Notes: generated by a model from the sequence alone, not told the origin. Shown: positions 1 to 7,784, counted from the stretch's first letter. The stretch is 11,395 nucleotides of DNA from JBGSKY01 sp041740995 (GCA_041740995.1 JBGSKY010000043.1:1-11395), one strand, 5' to 3'. Made by a program: numbers and translations.

Positions 1-114
1 GATATCACCCGCCGCGACCAGCGAATCAACCAGCTCGGCAATTATCGATTCCTTCGCGGTCGCTTTCAGGTCGGGGCAAATGGCTTTGGTGGAAATAAAG
101 TCGGCAAATTTCAT
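1..114 (-). CDS. PTS EIIA / PtsN-like protein, N-terminal fragment
   Basis: Reading the minus strand from the ATG at 114-112 gives 38 uninterrupted codons that run off the left edge. The peptide begins MKFADFIS and continues with a PDLKATAKES stretch and IIAELVDSLVAAG. This fits the start of the PTS EIIA type-2 / nitrogen-regulatory IIA (PtsN) fold, in which an N-terminal strand plus 'L.a..Ke.vi.eLv..L...g' opens the domain. Such proteins accept phosphate from HPr/NPr on a conserved histidine and regulate nitrogen, potassium or carbon metabolism. That histidine lies beyond the window, so activity cannot be checked. The gene is divergent from the gene at 546. The call rests on a short N-terminal pattern only; another protein with a similar helical start is possible. 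Confidence 0.55.
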   Translation of the reverse strand, partial: MKFADFISTKAICPDLKATAKESIIAELVDSLVAAGDI

Positions 115-373
115 GCGTTAACTCTTTGAACGGTAAATCGAAGCGAATCCGCGGCCCGATAGCCGAAAACATGCTACCGCGTCTTGCTGAAAAAATGAAT
201 TATTAAGGTTTTCCGCCCCGTTTTGGGTCTAATCAGCACAGAGGATAACACGAAACCCCGTCTTTCAAGAGGGGGCGAGCTGCGAAAAAGGTCATGAATT
301 ACTGGCTGGGGACAATCACTTCAAAAACGTTCACATCTACTGGGCAGTGCATGGGCAATGAACCTGGCAGATT

Positions 374-412
374 GCAAACTGCAATAAAGTGTGCCGCAAG
401 TTTGCAGTTTGC
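374..412. repeat. 11-bp perfect inverted repeat, possible operator
   Basis: The left arm GCAAACTGCAA (374-384) is the exact reverse complement of the right arm TTGCAGTTTGC (402-412), with a 17-nt spacer. The left arm also sits in a smaller palindrome, ATTGCA-AAC-TGCAAT (371-385), and the right arm is flanked by GCAA-GT-TTGC (396-405). The repeat ends about 15 bp upstream of the proposed -35 element of the following gene. That position would suit binding of a dimeric regulator. No T-run follows, so a terminator is less likely. The function is inferred. Confidence 0.5.
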
Positions 413-427
413 GTTTTGCTTCAAAAT

Positions 428-456
428 TTGATTTCCATTGGAGACTCCGATATACT
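428..456 (+). promoter_or_regulatory. Candidate sigma70-type promoter for the protease pair
   Basis: TTGATT (428-433) and TATACT (451-456) are separated by exactly 17 bp. The first matches the -35 consensus at 4 of 6 positions and the second matches the -10 consensus at 5 of 6. Transcription would begin near 463, leaving a leader of about 80 nt before the ATG at 546. Planctomycete promoters are poorly characterised, so this is a pattern match only. The inverted repeat immediately upstream makes regulated expression plausible. Confidence 0.4.
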
Positions 457-545
457 TCGCGACACGAAAACAAGATGCTCGAGTGACTTGCATTTCGATC
501 GCCCGAATTTTTCTGATTTTACTTTGACGCCTCTGAGGTCTCGCA

Positions 546-2456
546 ATGCCATCTAGAGCTGGAACAGTATCGCTTCTGAGTGTTGCAATCGCATGCGTTA
601 GCCTCGCAGAACCACCCTTTCTTCGCGGCCAATCCTACGAACAGCTCTGCAATTCGGAACGTCAATGGGCGTTTGGTAACGGGGCGAGAATTCTGGGATC
701 AATGGTAGAGGCAGACTTAGAGCAGATATCGCTCAAGCTTGCTGGCAAGGGCAACGTCGTTAAGGGCAGCATCGACAAGCTGGAACGCTCTGATGGACAG
801 ATGGTTCGCGTGGCATACCTTGATAAAGAAGATTTTGAACAATTTGAAAAAGTCAAAGATAAGCTGCCGTACCTGCACGATCGTGTCGAAACGGTTGCCG
901 ATTTGTTTCTTGAAATCCATAAGGCCCACCCGGTAAGCCCTTATGCTGGCTTGTGGGCGGCGGTTGCTAAAAGTGCTGGAACCAACGATTACAACAGCGC
1001 CGAAAGCATCTTACGGCAGGTCGTCGGACGAATTGAATTGCAAAACAAATATGGCGGCGATCGACATGGGATGACGCTTTGCTCCGCCTACAATAATTTG
1101 GCGATCTGCCAGATAAAGGATCTAAAGGGTGATCAAGCTGGCGGATATCTGATTAAAGCGTTGAAGACTTCGACTCAAATTCCCTTAGTTGTAAACCATA
1201 ATACCCAATTGCTCTCGGAACTTGCCGATGAGTCAACCCAGATCAAATTCAGCGATGGCGTTAAACATGAAATCATCCGAGCGTTAGCCAATATGAACTC
1301 CGCCGCCCGCGGCAGCACGCTTCCTCGGGGTTGGCATTATAGTCTTGATTTTGATGTCCCTTCGGATTCTGCAGGAGCTCAAAAGATCGTCGGCGTTGAT
1401 CCGCCTGACGGCCGGCTTGAACTGAAGGGCATGGGTACTGGTTTTGTCGTGGCTCAAGGAACTGTCTTGACGACGCAATCACTGTTCGATGAGCTCACCA
1501 CCGACGGCCCACGCCTATTAACAGTCAGCTCGCCATCGAAAAGCATTCAGTGGCAAACGCACAAAGTTCGCCAAGTTATCTCATCCAAGACGCAAGTAAA
1601 TCCTGTTCGAGCAACCGTCTTAGACAATGATGCGCTCGGACAAATGGTTTGGACCGAATTCGAATTTATTCCTCCACCACCTGGCACCCCCGCCTCTGAG
1701 CTTGCAGTGCTGCGTGTACCCGGACTCAACAATCCTGCAATGAAGTTTGCCGTCGAGGATGCGGCCATTCGATCCGACATCTCGGTTCTAGGGTATCAAA
1801 GAGGGGCAACTATTTTGTCCGATGGGGTAAAGACACAAACAGGTTTCATCACCCAAATGAAGCAATTTGCAGATTTCAGTGGCAATTCAATTCCGATTAC
1901 AGCCCTGGTTGATGGCGGAAATCGTGGCGGCCCGGTCATTGACGAAAGTGGATTGATTGTTGGAATCGCTTACGAATCAGCCAGCGACGACCCCACAATC
2001 AAAGGCTCAATGTTCCCAACCTCGCAGATCAGAAAATGGTTTGGCGAAATGGTTCATACCCAGGACTTGCAATCGGTATCCGAAGCTGACCCAAATGAAA
2101 AGCTTTCGGACAATGCACCGCTGTCTACAGTTCCCATTTTTGCTTGGGGTCCGCAATTAAAGTCTGACGCTCAGTTCTACAGTCGCTTCGTCGACTCGAC
2201 CCAACTTGGTGGTATGACGATTCGGGATGACTGGTGCCTTGCATGCCGCGGCAGTGGTACCAAAGACTGCTTGGATCCAAACTGCAAACGTGGAGTCTTG
2301 ACCGGCTCAGAGCGCGTGCAAATCGGACTCAATAAAGCGACTGGCCAGCCGATTTACGCAATGCGTCCGGTTACTGAGCGATGTCGAGCGTGCGACGGTA
2401 CTGGTGGAAGCTCGTGTAAGCATTGCCAAGATGGACGACTGAAGGACGCTCGATAG
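546..2456 (+). CDS. Secreted trypsin-like pseudoprotease with DnaJ-type zinc-binding C-terminus
   Basis: 636 aa, ATG preceded by GAGG seven bases upstream. Residues 1-21 look like a signal peptide (hydrophobic TVSLLSVAIACVSLA). Residues about 39-102 (start RQWAFGNG, end VRVAYLDKEDFEQF) resemble a diverged SHD1-type domain. Residues 105-260 are helical and TPR-like (NNLAICQIKDLKGDQA). Residues about 293-500 have the trypsin/HtrA pattern, but every catalytic position is changed. The 'LTNxHV' motif reads LTTQSLF (Ser312 for His), 'DLAVLKV' reads ELAVLRV (Glu385 for Asp) and 'GNSGGP' reads GNRGGP (Arg460 for Ser). It is therefore probably proteolytically dead. The C-terminus carries four Cys pairs as in DnaJ zinc fingers: C564/C567 (CLACRGSG), C575/C580, C613/C616 (CRACDGTG) and C624/C627, enough for two zinc sites. 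A likely role is binding or scaffolding in the periplasm or envelope, perhaps with the active protease encoded 92 bp downstream. Domain calls are by eye; the substitutions are read directly. Confidence 0.8.
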   Translation: MPSRAGTVSLLSVAIACVSLAEPPFLRGQSYEQLCNSERQWAFGNGARILGSMVEADLEQISLKLAGKGNVVKGSIDKLERSDGQMVRVAYLDKEDFEQFEKVKDKLPYLHDRVETVADLFLEIHKAHPVSPYAGLWAAVAKSAGTNDYNSAESILRQVVGRIELQNKYGGDRHGMTLCSAYNNLAICQIKDLKGDQAGGYLIKALKTSTQIPLVVNHNTQLLSELADESTQIKFSDGVKHEIIRALANMNSAARGSTLPRGWHYSLDFDVPSDSAGAQKIVGVDPPDGRLELKGMGTGFVVAQGTVLTTQSLFDELTTDGPRLLTVSSPSKSIQWQTHKVRQVISSKTQVNPVRATVLDNDALGQMVWTEFEFIPPPPGTPASELAVLRVPGLNNPAMKFAVEDAAIRSDISVLGYQRGATILSDGVKTQTGFITQMKQFADFSGNSIPITALVDGGNRGGPVIDESGLIVGIAYESASDDPTIKGSMFPTSQIRKWFGEMVHTQDLQSVSEADPNEKLSDNAPLSTVPIFAWGPQLKSDAQFYSRFVDSTQLGGMTIRDDWCLACRGSGTKDCLDPNCKRGVLTGSERVQIGLNKATGQPIYAMRPVTERCRACDGTGGSSCKHCQDGRLKDAR

Positions 2457-2548
2457 TGTCGGCGGCGTCTCTTTCGTTGACAAGGTTGGTGAATTATCGC
2501 AACTCAAGAAACGCGATTCGTACACGTTACAAACAACGAGTTTTCAAG

Positions 2549-4165
2549 ATGTTTATTAGATGCTTACTACCGTACTGCATTGCTGCGGTAACGATAATCG
2601 AAGGAATCGCTGTTACTGACCTTTATGCTGAGTCGCTGGCAGACATGATGGAACGATGCGAGAAGAGCGTCGTTCGAATCAATACCTCTGGTGAGGAGGG
2701 GAGTGCAATCGGCAGCGGTTACTTGATCGACGATTCAGGCATATTTGCAACAAATTGCCATGTTCTCGCTGGCGCGACTTCTGCAAATGCAGTCTTTTCC
2801 GACAATTCATCCTATCCAATTCTAGGCACCTATGTAATCGACGCCAAACGCGACATAGTTATTGCCAAAATCAATTGCTCTGGAATCAAGGCTCTTAGGC
2901 TCTCGAATACTTTGCCACGAAAAGGCGAATCGGTCACCGCAATCGGAGCGCCACTTGGATTGGATTTCACGGTTACTAATGGCATCGTCAGTGCGATTCG
3001 AAACGCGGATCAGATGAAGGAAAGCGGCGGTCAAGTAGAAGGGACATGGATTCAGATTGATGCTTCGCTTTCACCAGGAAATAGCGGCGGGCCACTGATT
3101 AATTCCCAGGGCGAAGTCGTTGCAATGAGCACTCTGGCGTCGATCGGTTTTCAAAATTTGAATTTTGGTATCTCATCGATCGACATCTTAGCTACCATCG
3201 AAAAGGCCAAGTCGATGCCGCTGACGCCACTCTCAAAAGGTATCGCGAAAATCCAACCTAAATCTCAATTGGGAGAAGACATCGCCGTACCACCGACAGC
3301 CATCGCGGCGTACGTGGAAGAAAGTCGTAAGAATTTTGATCGGCTGCTATCGGCGTTGAAGCAAGACATTTCGCGTGAGCAAGAAACGCTCCGCGAGATG
3401 AATCGAGGCGGAACCAATTTAGGTTATTTTGACCCCCAGACGGACGCGTCGGTCGCAAGATTCACCGAACGGTTGAGCGGCGAAGTACGATACATGTTTC
3501 GCAATGAAGTTGCCAAGACAACGGCGATTGATCTGCAAAAACGACAACTTCGAGAAATGCTTGACACCTATACGCTCTGTCGTGGTGGCATGACGACCAA
3601 ATCGCTTTGCGAGATGTTGTGCAAAGCGGGCGGCGACCTCGATACACGTCGAAGCAGTACTGTCGGTTTTGTAAAAGCTGCGACCTGTGGCGTCGTTGTA
3701 AGCGAAAAGATTGCGCTGATCGACTATCAAGAACGCCCCTATATCGCCAATCTGCATTCAACGGCCGGATTGTATCCGGGTGATAGACTGTTACCGAGCG
3801 TCTTTTTCGTTGCAGGAACTCAGACGTTAGAGGTTGAAAATCGCATTCCCCTCACTCTCACCGTTCTGCAGCAAGTCGATGAGCAACACATAAGAAAAAT
3901 TGCCGGTTCTGATATTACCGCACCGGAACCATCTATGTCGTCACCGTTAGACGGACCAGCAACCGAGTCAAGCGTTTTTGAGCCACCAGCGTCCCAAGAT
4001 TTTGGCCGACTATGGACAAGTCGCGATGGCAAGTTTCAGGTTTCTGCTATTTTGCTCTCTTCCGATGGCACAAGCGTAAAACTGCGACGGACCGACAATT
4101 CGCAAACTATCAGCGTTCCAATCAAAATGCTTAGTGAATCGGATCAGCGGTACATCGCCAAATGA
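2549..4165 (+). CDS. Secreted trypsin/HtrA-like serine protease with C-terminal SHD1 domain
   Basis: 538 aa from the ATG at 2549. The frame is open back to 2423, overlapping the previous gene, but 2549 is preferred because it starts a clear signal peptide (hydrophobic CLLPYCIAAVTIIEGIAV, cleavage plausible after LYA27). Residues about 30-215 form a trypsin-like domain with an intact triad: His71 (ATNCHVL), Asp102 (RDIVIAKI) and Ser179 (SPGNSGGPL). The oxyanion-loop pattern and the GAPLGLDFTVTNGIVS stretch are typical of DegP/HtrA proteases. No PDZ domain is recognisable. Residues 245-345 are predicted helical (AYVEESRKNFDRLLSALKQD); 346-455 are unassigned. A Pro/Ser-rich linker (458-483) leads to an SHD1-type domain at 487-538 (LWTSRDGKFQVSA to VPIKMLSESDQRYI). 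This C-terminal architecture is common in planctomycete secreted proteins. The gene follows the pseudoprotease by 92 bp with no terminator seen, so they may be cotranscribed. A role in envelope protein quality control or processing is inferred. Confidence 0.85.
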   Translation: MFIRCLLPYCIAAVTIIEGIAVTDLYAESLADMMERCEKSVVRINTSGEEGSAIGSGYLIDDSGIFATNCHVLAGATSANAVFSDNSSYPILGTYVIDAKRDIVIAKINCSGIKALRLSNTLPRKGESVTAIGAPLGLDFTVTNGIVSAIRNADQMKESGGQVEGTWIQIDASLSPGNSGGPLINSQGEVVAMSTLASIGFQNLNFGISSIDILATIEKAKSMPLTPLSKGIAKIQPKSQLGEDIAVPPTAIAAYVEESRKNFDRLLSALKQDISREQETLREMNRGGTNLGYFDPQTDASVARFTERLSGEVRYMFRNEVAKTTAIDLQKRQLREMLDTYTLCRGGMTTKSLCEMLCKAGGDLDTRRSSTVGFVKAATCGVVVSEKIALIDYQERPYIANLHSTAGLYPGDRLLPSVFFVAGTQTLEVENRIPLTLTVLQQVDEQHIRKIAGSDITAPEPSMSSPLDGPATESSVFEPPASQDFGRLWTSRDGKFQVSAILLSSDGTSVKLRRTDNSQTISVPIKMLSESDQRYIAK

Positions 4166-4279
4166 TACACTTGGCCGTCGTTTGACAGATTACTCATCGC
4201 TACCGTCGCCGATCATTCAGCAATCCGCTAAACAGCACTCAGGATTACAATTCTATTGAGCTTAACGCGTCGACGAACC

Positions 4280-5818
4280 TTACGCCCAGATTTGTTTGTC
4301 GAGCATGCGATAGTTGATCGCTTCGTATATGTGGTTCGCCTGGATGTCTGGCGACGACTCCAAATCTGCGACAGTTCGAGCGACTCGCAAGATTTTGTCG
4401 TGAGCTCTGGCCGAGAGACCATTTTCAGTCACCGCATCGCGCATCAAATTTCGTTCGGCGACGCCCAACGGACAAAACTGGCGGGCTTGACGACTGCTCA
4501 TTTGCGCGTTCGTTCGAACGCCAGCACCAGCGAAACGTTCGGCCTGAATGCGTCGCGCCACCATAACCGACTCCCGCATCTCGGCGCTGCTCAACCCGGG
4601 CTGATTACCAGTCAGCTCATTAAAGGGAACTGCCGGTACCTCGATATGGATGTCGATTCGATCGAGCAACGGTCCGCTGATTTTGCCCATGTATCGTTCA
4701 ATCTGCGGAGGCGTGCAGTTACATTGCCGACGCGGATCGGTTCGATAGCCGCACGGGCACGGATTCAAGGCCGCGATCAACATAAAATCTGCTGGAAAAG
4801 TCGTGCTCCGTAGGGCTCGAGAAATCGTCACGACACGGTCCTCCAGCGGTTGCCGCATCACCTCTAACGTCTTGCGATTGAACTCTGGCAGCTCGTCTAA
4901 GAACAGGACGCCGTTATGGGCCAACGAAATTTCTCCCGGCGCTGGCGGCGAGCCTCCACCAACCAAACCCGCATCGCTGATCGTATGGTGCGGCGAACGA
5001 TACGGCCGCTGAGCCATCAACGGTTGTCCGGGAGACAGCCGTCCCAAAACGCTGTAAATCCGCGTCGTTTCGATCGATTCCTCAGCCGTCAGCGGCGGCA
5101 AGACCGAAGGCAGCCGTTTGGCCAGCATCGTTTTCCCCGAACCGGGCGGTCCCAGCATCAACAAATTGTGCGAACCTGCCGCCGCGATCGTCAGCGCTCG
5201 CTTGGCCATGTCCTGGCCTCGTACGTCAGAGAAATCTACGTCGTACTGCGAGTAAGTTTCGAACAGTTCTGTCAGTCGCGAAGGAACTGGATCGATTTGC
5301 AATTGCCCCGTCAAAAAACCGACCGCCTCACTCAACGTACCGACTGGGATAATGTCCAGCTCTTCGACCACGGCCGCTTCCTGCGCATTCTCGCGAGGAA
5401 CGATCAGACCGCGAATTCCCTCCGCTTTTGCAGCCGCCGTAGCCATTGATAGTGCGCCGCGGACCGGTCGCATTTGACCTTCCAACGACAGCTCGCCGAC
5501 CATTGCGTATTGTTCGAGCAGCTCCGATTGCATTTGACCGCTGCCAACCAAAATGCCCATCGAAATCGGCAAATCGAACGAAGCAGCTTGCTTGGGCAGC
5601 TCGGCCGGCGCCAAATTGATGACGACTCGATCTTGCGGGCGATCAAAACCGCTATTAACCAGCGCTCGTTCGACGCGATGCGTGCTTTCGCGAACCGCTT
5701 GCTCAGGCAAACCAACCAGCACCGTCTTGGGCAACGCCGCCGCCGAGACGTCCACTTCGACATCAACTTCGACCGCGTCAATGCCTAGCAGCGAAAACGT
5801 TTTGAGTTTGGCAAGCAT
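4280..5818 (-). CDS. comM: ComM/YifB family Mg-chelatase-like AAA+ ATPase
   Basis: 512 aa from the ATG at 5818, which matches the family's typical MLAK..s..l.Gida start and its usual length of about 506-510 aa. The frame continues 56 codons upstream but that extension looks non-coding. An AGGT Shine-Dalgarno-like element lies about 10 bases before this ATG. Residues 1-165 are the LonC-like N-terminal domain (GLPEQAVRES, FDLPISMGIL). The AAA+ core has Walker A GPPGSGKT (223-230), Walker B VLFLDELPEF (304-313) and an arginine-containing LLDRIDIHIEVP (384-395). The NPCPCG / CNC cysteines (C354, C356, C366, C368) are a family hallmark, probably binding metal. The Mg-chelatase C-terminal domain covers about 400-510. 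In Haemophilus and Vibrio, ComM is a hexameric helicase that promotes branch migration during natural transformation. It is common in many bacteria, so competence here is not proven. It converges on the protease gene (114-bp gap) and diverges from the YceH-like gene. Confidence 0.95.
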   Translation of the reverse strand: MLAKLKTFSLLGIDAVEVDVEVDVSAAALPKTVLVGLPEQAVRESTHRVERALVNSGFDRPQDRVVINLAPAELPKQAASFDLPISMGILVGSGQMQSELLEQYAMVGELSLEGQMRPVRGALSMATAAAKAEGIRGLIVPRENAQEAAVVEELDIIPVGTLSEAVGFLTGQLQIDPVPSRLTELFETYSQYDVDFSDVRGQDMAKRALTIAAAGSHNLLMLGPPGSGKTMLAKRLPSVLPPLTAEESIETTRIYSVLGRLSPGQPLMAQRPYRSPHHTISDAGLVGGGSPPAPGEISLAHNGVLFLDELPEFNRKTLEVMRQPLEDRVVTISRALRSTTFPADFMLIAALNPCPCGYRTDPRRQCNCTPPQIERYMGKISGPLLDRIDIHIEVPAVPFNELTGNQPGLSSAEMRESVMVARRIQAERFAGAGVRTNAQMSSRQARQFCPLGVAERNLMRDAVTENGLSARAHDKILRVARTVADLESSPDIQANHIYEAINYRMLDKQIWA

Positions 5819-6056
5819 GAAGCGGTTACCTGAAAAATTAGCCGACTCAGAAACGACGAAGCAGAGCGAGGCAATTGTGCCGTAGCGGGCACTAAACTGC
5901 AAGAAGCTAGCACGCGTGACCAGCAAATCAGTGCGACTGGTCTCGTCGTATTGGATCCCAAGTGGCAACTGCCCGCCAATTGGCATACGATATCCAAATC
6001 AAGACCCGACCTGGCACTCTCTCTTTTCCAATCATTAATCGCAACGGAGTTCGAAA

Positions 6057-6869
6057 ATGCTACCACAACCTGCTGCTAGCCAAATCGAAGCGGCTCAATG
6101 GAAACCGCTTACCGCGAAACAGCGACGAGTGCTCGGAACGCTGATGGAAAAATCGAAGACCACGCCAGACGCCTATCCGATGACGATTACGGCGTTGACG
6201 ACTGGCTGCAACCAAAAAACGAATCGCTCGCCGATTACTAATCTGTCCAGCGAGCAAGTCGAAAAACTGATCGACGAACTTCGAGCCCTTGGAACATTGA
6301 CAATCGTTCAAGGCTCCGGTCGCGTTGAAAAGATTCGACACTACGCCTATCAATGGCTTGGCGTAAGCAAGGTCGAAGCAGCCGTGATAACCGAGCTTCT
6401 GCTGCGTGGCGAACAGACCGTCGGCGAGCTGCGGGGCAGGGCAGCGAGAATGGAACCGATCGCGGATTTGAGTGAGCTAGAAGCGATACTTCAACCGTTG
6501 ATTGAACGGAAACTTGTAATCGAGCTGACTCCGCCGGGCCGCGGCCAAATCGTTTCTCACAACTTGTACGAGGAGTGGGAGCTGCGTGAGTTAGGCCAAA
6601 AAATTTCTAATCTTGCCCAATCGAGTGAAACCGATGAGACATCAGGGTACGGCGACAGCAAGCCAACCGCACAGCAGCAGCGGCCCTCTGAACCGTCGCA
6701 AGTGGCTTCGCTAGATTCGTCGGTCGACATTGATCAAATGATGGAGCGAATCGTCGACCTGGAACAACAACTGCGACATGCCTTGCAATCAATGACAGCG
6801 ATCCAGAATCGGCTGGCCCACCTGGAAACCGAGCTGGGCGTTTCGCCTGTAGCCGAGAATCAGACGTAG
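6057..6869 (+). CDS. yceH: YceH/DUF480 (UPF0502) winged-helix protein with coiled-coil extension
   Basis: 270 aa; ATG preceded by GGAG (6046-6049) with 7-bp spacing. Residues about 18-178 match the DUF480 family. They start with LTAKQRRVLGTLMEKSKTTP and the family signature YPMTITALTTGCNQKTNR, then SPITNLSSEQV, and end with HNLYEEWE. The family contains two tandem winged-helix domains, suggesting DNA binding, but its biochemical role is not established. Escherichia coli YceH is about 215 aa. The extra length here is a polar Gln/Ser-rich linker (185-222) and a heptad-like helix (224-262, DLEQQLRHAL, RLAHLETELG) that could mediate oligomerisation. It is divergent from comM, with 238 bp between the two starts. 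Confidence 0.9.
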   Translation: MLPQPAASQIEAAQWKPLTAKQRRVLGTLMEKSKTTPDAYPMTITALTTGCNQKTNRSPITNLSSEQVEKLIDELRALGTLTIVQGSGRVEKIRHYAYQWLGVSKVEAAVITELLLRGEQTVGELRGRAARMEPIADLSELEAILQPLIERKLVIELTPPGRGQIVSHNLYEEWELRELGQKISNLAQSSETDETSGYGDSKPTAQQQRPSEPSQVASLDSSVDIDQMMERIVDLEQQLRHALQSMTAIQNRLAHLETELGVSPVAENQT

Positions 6870-7001
6870 CGGCCTGTCAGTAATTACGGTCGACCGGAGC
6901 ATTTGCAACATCAATGGCTTTGCAAGTCACTAAAGTAGCAGATATGCTTTGGCGGTTGAAACGTAGTTCCCAAGTGAGCCCCGACTCCAGATTTTGCTGA
7001 A

Positions 7002-7784
7002 ATGTTGCCTCGAAAAAATATCTTTCCGAATGTCATTGAATTGAACATTCAAGCCGGTCACCTGATTGGCTGTAACGTCTATTTGATTCACGATAACAAT
7101 GAATGGATTTTGATTGATATCGGATTCGACGAACATGTGAACGAAATTGTTGACTTGATCCGCAATCTCGATTTTCCGCTTTCGCAATGCAAAACGATCG
7201 TTGCAACGCACGCTGACGTAGATCACGGGCAAGGGCTCGCGACCGCCAAATCGTTGCTGAAAACGACCGTGACCGCTCATCCCAAGGCCGCTGAATTGCT
7301 CAGAGCGGGCGATCGACTGCAAACCTTCGCGGAAATCGAAGCCCAGGGAATTAGCGAAGCGATGCCACCAGTCGAGGTCGATGCAACAATCGTCGATGGC
7401 GATATCTTGAGCGTCGGTGAGCTGAAAATCGAGGTCTGGAATACGCCAGGTCACGCCGACAGCCAGCTTGCTTTCCGAATGGGAAATCTGCTTTTCAGCG
7501 GTGACAATATCTACCGCGATGGCGGTGTCGGCGCGATCGATGCCCATCATGGCAGCGATCTCGAAGGCTTTATTGCGTCGCTGGAACGAATCCGCGACAG
7601 CGATGTCGAATGGTTGCTACCCAGCCACGGCCCCTATTTTCGCAAGCAGGCCGCGATGATCAATCGGTCAATCGAACGGCTAAAGGGCTATCTTCACTTG
7701 TCCGATTTTGGTACCTGTGCCATCGATTGGCCACTGATGGAACAGTGGGAAGAGGAGTTGCTACAAGGGCGATTGCCGGAATAG
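7002..7784 (+). CDS. MBL-fold metallo-hydrolase with variant HxDxDH motif
   Basis: 260 aa. The fold is recognisable from the N-terminal strands (GCNVYLIHDNNEWILIDIGF), the metal motif at 70-75, TPGHADSQ (His151), LLFSGDNIY (Asp168) and LPSHGPYF (His209). The usual THxHxDH motif reads TH70-A-D72-V-D74-H75, so the second metal-binding His is Asp. The rest of the metal set is present, and some MBL hydrolases carry similar HxDxDH forms, so an active but altered metal site is plausible. Related proteins include glyoxalase-II-like thioesterases and lactonases; the substrate cannot be told from the sequence. No strong Shine-Dalgarno precedes the ATG, but the start fits the family. It lies 132 bp after the YceH-like gene and 257 bp before the desaturase. 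Confidence 0.88.
   Translation: MLPRKNIFPNVIELNIQAGHLIGCNVYLIHDNNEWILIDIGFDEHVNEIVDLIRNLDFPLSQCKTIVATHADVDHGQGLATAKSLLKTTVTAHPKAAELLRAGDRLQTFAEIEAQGISEAMPPVEVDATIVDGDILSVGELKIEVWNTPGHADSQLAFRMGNLLFSGDNIYRDGGVGAIDAHHGSDLEGFIASLERIRDSDVEWLLPSHGPYFRKQAAMINRSIERLKGYLHLSDFGTCAIDWPLMEQWEEELLQGRLPE

Larger units (their letters stand above)
115..545. other. Divergent intergenic region, no gene recognised
   Basis: This 431-bp gap separates the minus-strand EIIA-like gene from the plus-strand pseudoprotease gene. It holds the inverted repeat at 374-412, the promoter-like sequence at 428-456 and a small imperfect hairpin near 256-274 (CCCCgTCT / AGAGGGG, loop TTCA). A 64-codon minus-strand open frame covers 299-493, but its composition and lack of any recognisable domain make it unconvincing. 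The last part is the 5' leader of the gene at 546, with a GAGG ribosome-binding site at 535-538. Confidence 0.6.

Noticed and set aside
366..385. Possible sigma54 promoter at TGGCAGATTGC
   Set aside because: The GG and GC elements are not separated by the required spacing, and the expected TTGC at the -12 position is absent.
299..493. 64-codon minus-strand open frame in the left intergenic region
   Set aside because: No recognisable domain, no clear ribosome-binding site, and it spans the inverted repeat and the promoter-like site of the plus-strand gene.
2423..2548. Upstream extension of the active protease gene overlapping the previous gene
   Set aside because: The extra 42 residues would precede and mask the signal peptide that starts at 2549, and their composition is not protein-like.
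3419..3761. Long minus-strand open frames inside the active protease gene
   Set aside because: Antisense shadows of a well-supported gene with clear domains in the plus frame.
4256..5885. Several plus-strand open frames opposite comM, up to 185 codons
   Set aside because: They are rich in Arg and Ser, have no domains, and lie entirely opposite a strongly conserved gene.
5819..5986. 56-codon N-terminal extension of ComM
   Set aside because: The family starts at the MLAK position; the extension lacks conserved features and lies in the divergent promoter region.
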